Origin: Phenylobacterium deserti
GTDB taxonomy: Bacteria > Pseudomonadota > Alphaproteobacteria > Caulobacterales > Caulobacteraceae
DNA length: 64,000 nucleotides
Assembly (NCBI RefSeq): GCF_003254705.1
Contig: NZ_QFYR01000001.1
Coordinates: forward strand, 930,001-994,000
Direction of reading: 5' to 3'
In this document: piece after piece, positions 18,561-28,840 of the stretch
Layout of the letters: every line of letters begins with the position of its first letter
How positions within the stretch are numbered: the first letter of the stretch is position 1
Notes under the pieces: model-generated
Told to the model about the DNA's origin: nothing
The model's input: the letters and a program-made list of their open reading frames with translations, nothing else
The model's database searches: none
Translations under genes and position numbers: made by a program

Positions 18561-19172
18561 ATGGAAGCCTTCACCCGCCTGGACGCCAAGGCCGCGCCGC
18601 TGCCGCTGGCCAACATCGACACTGACCAGATCATCCCCAAGCAGTTCCTCAAGACGGTGGAGCGCGAGGGTCTGGGCCGCGGCCTTTTCTTCGAATACCG
18701 CTTCGACGAGGCGGGTAACGAGCGCGCGGACTTCGTTCTGAACCGGCCTGAGTACAAGGGCGCGGGGGTGCTCATCACCGGCGACAACTTCGGCTGCGGC
18801 TCCTCGCGTGAGCATGCGCCCTGGGCGCTGATGGATTTCGGCATTCGCTGCGTGATCTCCACCAGCTTCGCCGACATCTTCTACAACAACTGCTTCCAGA
18901 ACGGCCTCTTGCCGGTGGTGCTGAAGGCCGACGAGGTCCAGGCGCTGATGGAGGAAGCCAAGGGCGGCAACCACATGGTGACCGTCGATCTTGCCGAGCA
19001 GACGGTGGTCTCCCCGTCCGGCCAGACCTTCCGCTTCGAGATCGACGCTCAGCGCAAGGAGAAGATGCTCAAGGGCCTCGACGCGATCGGCGAGACCCTG
19101 CAGCAGGGTCAGGCCATCGACGTCTACGAGATGAAGCGGGCCCTGGCCCAACCGTGGCTGGAAGACGCATGA
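18561..19172 (+). CDS. leuD: 3-isopropylmalate dehydratase small subunit
   Basis: 203 residues, the usual length. The swivel domain partner of LeuC has [15 protein letters not shown] near the N-terminus and [17 protein letters not shown] in the middle. A ribosome binding site AAGGAAG precedes the ATG. The last four bases overlap the next start (ATGA). Confidence 0.97.
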   Translation: MEAFTRLDAKAAPLPLANIDTDQIIPKQFLKTVEREGLGRGLFFEYRFDEAGNERADFVLNRPEYKGAGVLITGDNFGCGSSREHAPWALMDFGIRCVISTSFADIFYNNCFQNGLLPVVLKADEVQALMEEAKGGNHMVTVDLAEQTVVSPSGQTFRFEIDAQRKEKMLKGLDAIGETLQQGQAIDVYEMKRALAQPWLEDA

Positions 19173-19471
19173 GCCTGATCCTCGCAGGAACCTACCGCCT
19201 GCCGGCCGAGAACGTGGCTGAACTCAAGGCCCACGTCGCCGAGGTGGTCGCCGCAACGCGGCAGGAGCCAGGCTGCCTCGAGTACGCACACGCCGAGGAC
19301 GCCACGGAGCCTGGCCTGATGCGCTTCTTCGAGATCTGGCGCAGCCAGGAAGACCTGGACGCCCATTTCGGCATGCCTCACATGGCCGTTTGGCGCGCGG
19401 CGGGCAATCGCCTGGGCGTCACCGACCGGCGGCTCACCGCCTACGACATCGCCGGCCAACGCCAGCTCTGA
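19169..19471 (+). CDS. Antibiotic-biosynthesis-monooxygenase (ABM) domain protein, quinol monooxygenase-like
   Basis: 100 residues from the ATG overlapping leuD. This is a YgiN-like dimeric ferredoxin-type fold: [32 protein letters not shown] and HMAVWRAA are the family's conserved stretches. Such proteins oxidise quinols or aromatic substrates, but many are uncharacterised. Its place between leuD and leuB, with a 12-nt gap before leuB, implies cotranscription with leucine genes; a functional tie is not established. Confidence 0.85.
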   Translation: MSLILAGTYRLPAENVAELKAHVAEVVAATRQEPGCLEYAHAEDATEPGLMRFFEIWRSQEDLDAHFGMPHMAVWRAAGNRLGVTDRRLTAYDIAGQRQL

Positions 19472-19483
19472 GGATCGCCTGAC

Positions 19484-20542
<1,059 letters not shown>

Positions 20543-20600
20543 CTTGACCTCCGGCTCCGTCGGCGCGCCTGCTACTCAGGCCCGCGGACGGAGGCTCAAG

Positions 20601-21101
20601 GTGTTCCTACGGAGCGCAGCTTTCCTGGTCATGGTCGTCGCCCTGGCGGGTTGCGACCTCGGCCGTCCCAGCGCTCTGTCGGCGCAGATCGCGGCGCGGC
20701 AGGAGGTGCTCGATCCCCCGCAGCTTTGGCGCGCCGAGCAGCTAGCGAGCGGCGGCATTGCCGTGGCCGCGGTGCATGTCTGCGCGGCTGAAGTTCACCG
20801 CGCCGCCTTCCTGCGGCCAGGGGTGGAGGTGAACGGTCGGCCTTGCGCCACCTTCGGACCCGCGGTGGACACGCCGCGGCTGCACCAGACCCGCTGCCAA
20901 GCGGACGGACGCGACTTCCAGGTGCGCATCGACAGCTCGGGTGATCCGGCGACCGCCTTCACAACCACCCTGGCAATCCGGCCGCTCGACGCCCTTTCAC
21001 CGCCCACTGTCGTCACCCGCCGCTACACGATCATCGGTCCATGCCCGAAGGGTTGGCCTGTCGGTCGGCAGGCCCGGACCGCGCTACCCGAATTGGGGTA
21101 A
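20601..21101 (+). CDS. Putative lipoprotein
   Basis: About 166 residues from GTG 20601, which has GGAGG at 20590-20594. A short hydrophobic signal ends in the lipobox LAGC at residues 15-18, so the Cys would be lipidated; the next residue is Asp, which in enterobacteria favours the inner membrane. The mature part has several Cys and no recognised domain. It follows leuB by 58 nt. Confidence 0.65.
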   Translation: MFLRSAAFLVMVVALAGCDLGRPSALSAQIAARQEVLDPPQLWRAEQLASGGIAVAAVHVCAAEVHRAAFLRPGVEVNGRPCATFGPAVDTPRLHQTRCQADGRDFQVRIDSSGDPATAFTTTLAIRPLDALSPPTVVTRRYTIIGPCPKGWPVGRQARTALPELG

Positions 21102-21188
21102 AGCGGCGTCCCGGACGCAGGCGGCAAGGCGTTGTTAACCGCCGCCGCACGCAAATGGCGAAGCTTCGTCGTCCAACAGGGTCAGGTC

Positions 21189-21776
21189 GTGGCGCTCGAT
21201 CCCACCTCTCGCGCCCGCTTCAACCTTGAGAAGGCCAACATCCTTCTCCTGGATGACACCCCCATGGGCATGGCGATCCTCGTCCAGATTGTCACCGGTC
21301 TCGGCGCCAAGAAGCTGCATCGCTGCACCGACGTCGAGATGGCCAAGCAGGTCGCTTCCAACACCCAGCTCGATCTCGCGATCGTCGACGCCCTGCCGCC
21401 CAGCGGCGCGGGCTATGGTTTCGTGAAATGGCTGCGGAACACGGCGCAGGAGCCGAACTGCTACACGCCTGTGCTGATGACCACGGCGCACACCCCACGC
21501 AGCGACATCAACCGGGCTCGCGACTGCGGCAGCCACCTGATCGTGAAGAAACCCATCGCGCCGATTGTCCTGCTTGAGCGGATCATCTGGGTCAGCAAGG
21601 AAGGCCGACCGTTCCTCTTTTCAGGCGACTATGTGGGTCCTGACCGTCGTTTCCGCGACGAACGGCCACCTGGCGGCGTCGGACGGCGACGCGAAGATGC
21701 ACCGGCGAGCGGCCCTCCGCCGGCCACCACACCATCGGACGATGAGACCGCCTCGTCCGCCTCGAGCCTCACCTGA
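21189..21776 (+). CDS. Response regulator receiver protein
   Basis: About 195 residues from GTG 21189; TTG 21132 is possible. A single receiver domain covers about 15-140: acidic pocket LLLDD, phosphoacceptor Asp in LAIVDALPP, Thr in MTTAH and Lys in IVKKPI. A C-terminal 50-residue tail is rich in Pro, Asp and Ser with YVGPDRRFRDE. No output domain, so it probably acts by protein contact. No kinase gene nearby. It overlaps the following gene by one base. Confidence 0.85.
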   Translation: MALDPTSRARFNLEKANILLLDDTPMGMAILVQIVTGLGAKKLHRCTDVEMAKQVASNTQLDLAIVDALPPSGAGYGFVKWLRNTAQEPNCYTPVLMTTAHTPRSDINRARDCGSHLIVKKPIAPIVLLERIIWVSKEGRPFLFSGDYVGPDRRFRDERPPGGVGRRREDAPASGPPPATTPSDDETASSASSLT

Positions 21777-22237
21777 TGTCTTCCGTCCGTTTCGTCATCC
21801 CCAAGCTGCGCCTCACCCAGCTTCTGAAAGAACCCGGGGGGTTGGCGGTGGCCGACGCTGTAACCAAGGCCGGCGAGAACCTTGTCACCATCCGCCCGAC
21901 CTGCCGCGCCGAACTGCTGGCCCTGCTCGACCAGGCGGAAGCCACGGCAAAGAGCAGCCCCGAGACGAACCGCGAGTTGATCGACCTGCTGTACGAGTAC
22001 GCCGTCCGCTCCATCGGTGCGGGCGAGATCTGCGGCGTGCCGGCTGTCGATGTGGCGCTGACCAGCTTTTGCGACTTGCTCGACTACATGAAGACGAACG
22101 GTCGGTTCGACAGGGAAGCAATCGATGTGTACCTGCGCGCCTGGCGATTGCTGATGAGCCCGGAGCTCCCGGCAGCAGGGCGCGATGCGGTCCTTGCCGG
22201 CCTGCGACAGGTGACGGACCGCTACGCCGCTGACTGA
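21776..22237 (+). CDS. Conserved hypothetical protein coupled to the receiver gene
   Basis: 153 residues, mostly alpha-helical (AELLALLDQAEATAK, NRELIDLLYEYAVRS, VALTSFCDLLDYM). The ATG overlaps the stop of the receiver gene (TGATG), giving tight coupling. No signal peptide, membrane segment or known domain. It may be the partner of the receiver protein (inference from coupling). Confidence 0.75.
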   Translation: MSSVRFVIPKLRLTQLLKEPGGLAVADAVTKAGENLVTIRPTCRAELLALLDQAEATAKSSPETNRELIDLLYEYAVRSIGAGEICGVPAVDVALTSFCDLLDYMKTNGRFDREAIDVYLRAWRLLMSPELPAAGRDAVLAGLRQVTDRYAAD

Positions 22238-22430
22238 CCGGGAAGAGAGGTCCAGTTCCCGCCATCCGGCCGCTTGCGCCTGAAGCCGGGCCCTGCGATC
22301 GGTGCGTGGCAAGTCGACGCGCTTGTCAGCGCCCTAGACAAACTGACAGGCGCCCGAGGAACCGTGCCTTGCATAGCGCGGGACGGGGGCGTAACGGACT
22401 GCCTCCCCCCCAAGTCGATGGAGAATTGCG

Positions 22431-23462
22431 ATGGGTTACCGGGTGGCCGTCGTCGGCGCCACGGGCAATGTGGGCCGCGAGATGCTGAACATCCTCGAGG
22501 AAGTGAAATTCCCCGTGGAGAAACTTCACGCGATTGCTTCCCGCAAATCCATCGGTGTGGAGGTCTCGTTCGGCGAGCAGATTATCAAGTGCGAGGACCT
22601 GGAGCAGTTCGACTTCTCCACGGTGGACCTCGTCCTGATGAGCGCCGGCGGTACGATTTCCAGGGCCTGGTCTGAACGGATCGGCGCGGCCGGTCCGATC
22701 GTCATCGACAACTCGTCGACCTGGCGCATGGACCCGGACGTCCCGCTGGTCGTGCCGGAGGTGAATCCGGACGACGTCGAGTGGGCCGACCGCAAGAACA
22801 TCATCGCCAACCCGAACTGCTCGACCGCGCAGCTCGTCGTTGCGTTGAAGCCGCTGCACGAGCGTGCGCGCATCAAGCGCGTCGTCGTGGCGACCTACCA
22901 GTCGGTTTCCGGTGCGGGCAAGGAAGGCATGGACGAGCTGTTCGACCAGACGAAGAACGTCTTCGTTCTGGGCGCGACGCCGCCGAAGAAGTTCCCCAAG
23001 CAGATCGCCTTCAACGTCATCCCGTTCATCGGCTCGTTCCGCGACGACGGCTACACCGACGAAGAAGCCAAGATGTGGAACGAAGTCCACAAGATGATCG
23101 ACCCGGAGATCAAGCTCACGGTGACCTGCGTGCGGGTGCCGGTGATGGTTGGTCACTCGGAAGCCGTGAACATCGAATTCCACGAGCCGATCGACGAGGA
23201 CGAGGCCCGCGACCTGCTGCGCGACAGCCCCGGCCTGATCGTCATCGATAAGCGGGACGACAAGGGCTACATCACCCCCAAGGAAGCTCAGGGTGAGTTC
23301 CCCGTCTTCGTGTCGCGCATCCGCAAGGATCCGACGGTCGAGAACGGGCTCTCGCTTTGGGTCGTCGCCGATAACCTGCGCAAGGGCGCAGCGCTGAACG
23401 CGATCCAGATCGCCCAGCTGCTGCACGAGCGCGGTCTGCTCCGTCAGAAGGCTCTGGCCTAA
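22431..23462 (+). CDS. asd: Aspartate-semialdehyde dehydrogenase
   Basis: 343 residues. NADPH-dependent reduction of aspartyl phosphate, the branch point to lysine/diaminopimelate, threonine and methionine. VVGATGNVGREML binds NADP, NPNCSTAQ contains the active-site Cys, and VVATYQSVSGAGK follows it. GGAGA lies 7 nt before the ATG. The preceding 193 nt hold no gene that I can see. Confidence 0.97.
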   Translation: MGYRVAVVGATGNVGREMLNILEEVKFPVEKLHAIASRKSIGVEVSFGEQIIKCEDLEQFDFSTVDLVLMSAGGTISRAWSERIGAAGPIVIDNSSTWRMDPDVPLVVPEVNPDDVEWADRKNIIANPNCSTAQLVVALKPLHERARIKRVVVATYQSVSGAGKEGMDELFDQTKNVFVLGATPPKKFPKQIAFNVIPFIGSFRDDGYTDEEAKMWNEVHKMIDPEIKLTVTCVRVPVMVGHSEAVNIEFHEPIDEDEARDLLRDSPGLIVIDKRDDKGYITPKEAQGEFPVFVSRIRKDPTVENGLSLWVVADNLRKGAALNAIQIAQLLHERGLLRQKALA

Positions 23463-23463
23463 G

Positions 23464-24399
23464 ATGGCGTCCCCGCCGTCAGCGCCAGGAGCGGAAGCCC
23501 GCCTGGCGCTGACGGCGGGCCTTCTCTGCTACCTGATCTGGGGCTTCGTGCCCCTCGCCTTCCAGGCCATCGGCGCGCTCGGCGTCGGGCCTTGGGAGAT
23601 CCTTGCGCACCGCACGTTCTGGAGCATCCCGCTCGCGGGGCTCTTCGTGCTGCTGGCCCGGCAAGGCCGGCAGGTCGTCACCGCGCTCACGACGCCGGGC
23701 ATCCTGCTGCGGCTGATGCTCTCGTCCCTGCTGATCGCCATAAACTGGGTGACGTTCATCTGGGCCGTGAACGCCGGCCACGTGCTGGAGACCAGCCTCG
23801 GCTACTACATCAACCCGCTGGTCAACATGGCGGCCGGCGCGCTGCTGTTCCGCGAGCGTATCGACCGCATCGGCAAGATCGCCATGGCGATCGCGGCGGT
23901 CGGGGTGATCGTCCAGGGCTTCGCCTTGGGTCACCTGCCGATCGTCTCCATCATCCTGGCCTTGAGCTTCGGCGGCTACGGCATCGTGCGCAAGCAGGTG
24001 GCGGCGGACGCCCAGACTGGGCTCTTCGTCGAGTGCCTGATCCTGGGCCTGCCGGGAATCGCGTTCGTGGCCTGGCTGCAGGCGCAGGGCGGAGGGCACT
24101 TCACCCAGAGCCCGCAAACGGCGGCCTGGCTGATCGCGTCGGGACCGATCACCGCCCTGCCCTTGATGCTGTTCGCCTGGGCGGCACGGCGCATGCCGCT
24201 GTCGGCCATGGGCTTCCTGCAGTTCCTGGCGCCCACCATCAGCTTCTGCATCGGCCTGAGCCAGGGCGAGCCTTTCACGCCGCTGCGGGCGCTGAGCTTC
24301 GTGTTCATCTGGGGCGGCGCTGCGGTGTTCGCCTGGGGCGCCTGGCGCCGCTCGAGGTCCACGGCCCTTGCGACGGCGCAGGCCGCGCCAGCGGAGTGA
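23464..24399 (+). CDS. rarD: RarD-type EamA-family transporter
   Basis: 311 residues with about ten hydrophobic helices in two EamA repeats. The RarD hallmark is LLCYLIWGFVPLAFQAI at the N-terminus with HRTFWSIPL, and ETSLGYYINPLVNM in the middle. RarD proteins are inner membrane exporters with an uncertain substrate. It starts one base after the asd stop codon. Its own stop abuts the stop of the convergent gene with no gap (TGATCA). Confidence 0.9.
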   Translation: MASPPSAPGAEARLALTAGLLCYLIWGFVPLAFQAIGALGVGPWEILAHRTFWSIPLAGLFVLLARQGRQVVTALTTPGILLRLMLSSLLIAINWVTFIWAVNAGHVLETSLGYYINPLVNMAAGALLFRERIDRIGKIAMAIAAVGVIVQGFALGHLPIVSIILALSFGGYGIVRKQVAADAQTGLFVECLILGLPGIAFVAWLQAQGGGHFTQSPQTAAWLIASGPITALPLMLFAWAARRMPLSAMGFLQFLAPTISFCIGLSQGEPFTPLRALSFVFIWGGAAVFAWGAWRRSRSTALATAQAAPAE

Positions 24400-25524
24400 T
24401 CAGAGGCCGGCGTAGGCCGCCTCGATCAGCCGCTTGGCGCGCGGGTCGCCCAGCAGGTCGGCCGACTGCCTGTTCATGACATAGGCGCCGCCGAGCTTGC
24501 GCTCCGGGTCGGCGAAGGCGCAGGAGCCGCCCCAGCCGGAGTGGCCGAACGTCTGCAGGCCGGCGCCCCAGGCTTGCACCGTCTCGTTGCGCATGACGCC
24601 GGCGCCCCAGCTCATCAGATAGGGCAGGACGAGATCCTGGCCGCGGATGCGTTCGCGGCTGAGCTCGGCGATCAGGGCGGGCGAGAGGATCTCGTCGCCT
24701 TCCAGCCAGCCGTCGTTGGCCAGGGCGCCCATCAGACGCGCCAGAGCCTCGGCGGTGGCGATGCCGTTGGCGGACGGGATCTCGGCCTGACGCCAGGCGG
24801 ACTGGCCGACGCCGCCGGGCGAGGACCACTTGGTCAGGAAGGCGGCCTCGGTGGCGGCGTTGCGCTCACCGAAGTCCGGCAAGGCGCTGGGCCGCTGGAG
24901 GTCGGCGACGCGGTCGAACTCGGCTTCCGGCAGGCCGATCCACAGGTCGAGGCCGAAGGGCTGGGCGATGTCCTCGCGCAGGGCGCGGCCGAGGGTGCGG
25001 CCGTCGATCCGGCGGAAGATCTCGCCGGCGATGTAGCCGAAGGTGATGGGGTGATAGCCGCTGGCCGTGCCCGGCGGCCACAGAGGCGCCATGGCCGCGA
25101 GCCGGTCGCAGATGCGCGGCCAGTCGAGCCACTCGGAAGGCTCCATGGGCTCGACGATGCCGGAAAGGCCGGCCTGGTGAGACAGCGCCTGCTCGACGGT
25201 GACGTCGGCCTTGCCGGCCTGAGCGAACTCCGGCCAGACCGAAGCGACGGTCTGGCGGTAGTCCAGCTTCCCGGCGTCGACGAGGCGGGCGACCATCAGG
25301 GCGGCGACGGCCTTGGTGGTGGAGAACACCGGCGTCAGCGTCGTGTCGTCGAAGGGGCGGGTGCGGGCGCGGTCGGCGTGGCCGGCCCACAGGTCCAGCA
25401 CCACCTCGCCGGCCTCCACCAGGGTGAAGCGGGCGCCCAGCTCGGCGCCGGCCTCGAAGTTGGCGGCGAAGGCGTCGCGGACGGCGGCGAAGCGGGCGGG
25501 GGCGAAGCCGGAGATGTCGACCAT
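24400..25524 (-). CDS. Serine hydrolase of the class C beta-lactamase/esterase EstB family
   Basis: 374 residues without a signal peptide. The SxxK motif is FSTTKAVAAL near residue 88 (Ser-Thr-Thr-Lys); the Tyr motif is in GYHPITFGYIAGEIF near 170; a GHSGWGGSCAF stretch near 327 stands where KTG would be. This fits cytoplasmic EstB-type esterases or peptidases rather than a resistance enzyme. It lies 14 nt after the pyridoxal kinase gene on the same strand. Confidence 0.88.
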   Translation of the reverse strand: MVDISGFAPARFAAVRDAFAANFEAGAELGARFTLVEAGEVVLDLWAGHADRARTRPFDDTTLTPVFSTTKAVAALMVARLVDAGKLDYRQTVASVWPEFAQAGKADVTVEQALSHQAGLSGIVEPMEPSEWLDWPRICDRLAAMAPLWPPGTASGYHPITFGYIAGEIFRRIDGRTLGRALREDIAQPFGLDLWIGLPEAEFDRVADLQRPSALPDFGERNAATEAAFLTKWSSPGGVGQSAWRQAEIPSANGIATAEALARLMGALANDGWLEGDEILSPALIAELSRERIRGQDLVLPYLMSWGAGVMRNETVQAWGAGLQTFGHSGWGGSCAFADPERKLGGAYVMNRQSADLLGDPRAKRLIEAAYAGL

Positions 25525-25538
25525 GCCGCTTCCCTAGC

Positions 25539-26369
25539 TCAGAGCCGCTGGATGCGCACCTGGGCGGTGGGCGCCACGACCCGCTCGGCCAGGGCGACGA
25601 TGGGCAGGTTGGTCGTGCGCCACTCCAGCGAGGCCTGCACCGCCTCGGCGGCGGCGCGGGACGCGCGCTCGGCGGCGGCGGCGGGCTCCATGCCCTCGAT
25701 CAGGCCGGCGCCGAAGCTGGCGGCCACCAGGTCGCCGGTCCCGTTGGGCGCCCGCTTCACCCGGGGGTGGGAGAACAACAGCTGGCCCGAGCCGTCGGAG
25801 AGGAGGAGGCCGATCTCGTCCTCGCCCATGGGCACGGAGGTGACGAGCGCCGGCCGGCCCAGGGCCTGGGCGGCCGCGGCGGCGCTGCCGACGTCGGTCA
25901 CCGCAAGGCCGGTGAGGCGCGCAAGCTCCCAGGCGTTGGGCGTGACCCAGTCGGCCAGGGGCACCAGGCGGGCGGCCACCCGCTCGGCCACGGCTTCCTT
26001 GACGTAGAGGCCGCCGGGCTCGTCGCCCATGATCGGGTCGACCACCACCACCGGCTGGCGGGCGGCGCCCTCGCGGACCCGCTCCAGCACGCCGGCGGCG
26101 ATCTCCACCTGGTCGGGGTCGGAGAAGTGGCCGGTGATGACGAGGTCGACCATGCCGAAGATGGCGTCGGCCTCGATGTCGCCGAGCATGCGGCGAAAGA
26201 CGTCCGGGGCCGTGACCTGGGGCTCGGCGCCCTTGGCGGGGCTGCGGCCCAGGAGGACGGTGGGGGCGAGCACCGGGTCGATCTTGTGGGCGGCCAGCAC
26301 ATACTGCTGGGCCGCGCCGCCGATGCGCGCCGCCGAAACGAAGGAAGACAGGATGAGCGCCAGGGACAT
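25539..26369 (-). CDS. pdxY: Pyridoxal kinase (PdxY/PdxK-like)
   Basis: 276 residues from ATG 26369; the frame opens three codons earlier. A ribokinase-fold enzyme that phosphorylates pyridoxal for the B6 salvage pathway. VVVVDPIMGDEPGGLYV and VTPNAWELARLTG are typical, and PNGTGDLVAASF holds the catalytic Asp and anion hole. The N-terminus SSFVSAARIGGAAQQY suits the pyridoxal group. ThiD-like activity is less likely. Adjacent to ahcY and the EstB gene on the same strand. Confidence 0.85.
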   Translation of the reverse strand: MSLALILSSFVSAARIGGAAQQYVLAAHKIDPVLAPTVLLGRSPAKGAEPQVTAPDVFRRMLGDIEADAIFGMVDLVITGHFSDPDQVEIAAGVLERVREGAARQPVVVVDPIMGDEPGGLYVKEAVAERVAARLVPLADWVTPNAWELARLTGLAVTDVGSAAAAAQALGRPALVTSVPMGEDEIGLLLSDGSGQLLFSHPRVKRAPNGTGDLVAASFGAGLIEGMEPAAAAERASRAAAEAVQASLEWRTTNLPIVALAERVVAPTAQVRIQRL

Positions 26370-26395
26370 GACGCCCACCCCTACAAGCTCAACCC

Positions 26396-27787
<1,392 letters not shown>

Positions 27788-27904
27788 TTGCGGGAAGTCC
27801 TTGGCGGAGCCGCAGCAAGCCGGCGGCCATTTGCCGGCTCTATACCGGTGGGCGCCCACCCTCGCAAGGAACGCATAAGGAAACCTTTATGTGATCTGCG
27901 GCGC

Positions 27905-28019
27905 AGCTCCTCCCCTCCAGGCGGAGGTGGCCCGAAGGGTCAGAGGGGTTCCAGCCCAAGCCTTCGCCCTATGAACCCCTCAGTCGCTTCGCGACAGCTC
28001 CCCCTGAAGGGGAGCATCT
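27905..28019 (+). repeat. Composite palindromic intergenic repeat, copy 1
   Basis: Two imperfect palindromes: part A at about 27907-27950 (CTCCTCCCCTCC ... GGTCAGAGGGGTT) and part B at 27975-28019 (CCCCTCAGTCGCTTCGCGAC ... AGCATCT), joined by a spacer containing CGCCCTATGAA. The same A-spacer-B order recurs inverted at 42664-42778, and part B alone at 32599 and 33053. It lies between two minus-strand genes. Confidence 0.85.
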
Positions 28020-28089
28020 GGCCACGGCGAAGCGCGCCGGGCGCTAAGCGCACGGCGGGAAAACGAGACCCCGGGACGAGACGCGGCGG

Positions 28090-28773
28090 TCAGCCGGTGT
28101 CGCGGCGAGCTTCGAAGAAATCATCCCAGCCCTCGTCGCAGGGGCTGGGCGGCCAGCCGCGCCGGGCGCTGATCCGCGCGTTGGGCGACAGGCCCGCGAG
28201 CGCCGGATCGTCAGCCGGCGCCCAGCCGGGCGGCGGGGCGCGGGATGCGTCTTGCGGCGCGGGCTCGCCTGCCGGCTCGGCGCCGGGCGCAGCGTCACCT
28301 GAGGCCTCTTCCGCCTCCAGCTCGTCCAAGCCCAGAGCCTCGCGGATCTGATCGAGGAGCTCCGGCATCGGGCGGGCGAGAAAGCCCTCTTCCTGGCTCA
28401 GGGCCTCGGCCGCCGTGGCGGCGGCGAGGTCCCAGTCGGGAAACTCGTCTTCGGAAGGGTCGACCTCGTTCCACACGAGGCTCACGGCGGCGCGGTAAAC
28501 CTCGCGCCGGCGCTGCTCGCGCTTCTGGTCGGCCTGGGCCCGGTCGGCGGCTTCGCGCAGGTGGGCGTCACGGGCGAGCTTGGCTTCCAGCGCCAGGCTC
28601 TGGCGCACCGAGCGCGACACCCGCTGAAAGGCCAGGGCCGCCTCGGCGGCCTCGGCCGGCGTTTCCGCCGCCAGCGCCTGGTCGTGCAGCCGCTCAGCGA
28701 GGCTCATCCCCCACTCCGCCAGCCGCGCCAGCATGCGGCCGTGCCGCTCGCCCATGTCCGTCTGCGGACCCAT
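28090..28773 (-). CDS. Conserved hypothetical protein
   Basis: 227 residues. The first 130 form helices with a possible coiled coil (EAKLARDAHLREAADRAQ, then a charged QKREQRRREVYRA stretch). The C-terminal third is Pro/Ala/Glu-rich and disordered, ending with WPPSPCDEGWDDFFEARRD. No signal or membrane segment. GC-rich like the core genes, so it is probably not part of the accessory block that follows. Function unknown. Confidence 0.7.
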   Translation of the reverse strand: MGPQTDMGERHGRMLARLAEWGMSLAERLHDQALAAETPAEAAEAALAFQRVSRSVRQSLALEAKLARDAHLREAADRAQADQKREQRRREVYRAAVSLVWNEVDPSEDEFPDWDLAAATAAEALSQEEGFLARPMPELLDQIREALGLDELEAEEASGDAAPGAEPAGEPAPQDASRAPPPGWAPADDPALAGLSPNARISARRGWPPSPCDEGWDDFFEARRDTG

Positions 28774-28840
28774 GAACGAAAAGAGAACACGGGATCAGCG
28801 GAAAGGCAAATTTTGGATGATTTGAACCTAAAGTGCCGCT

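Noticed and set aside
24400..25524. Antibiotic resistance beta-lactamase
   Set aside because: The SxxK fold is present, but there is no signal peptide or KTG motif, which suits a cytoplasmic EstB-type esterase better.
27788..27904. SAH or SAM riboswitch upstream of ahcY
   Set aside because: I could not find the conserved core or pseudoknot pairing of these classes; only GC-rich leader sequence and a ribosome binding site are visible.
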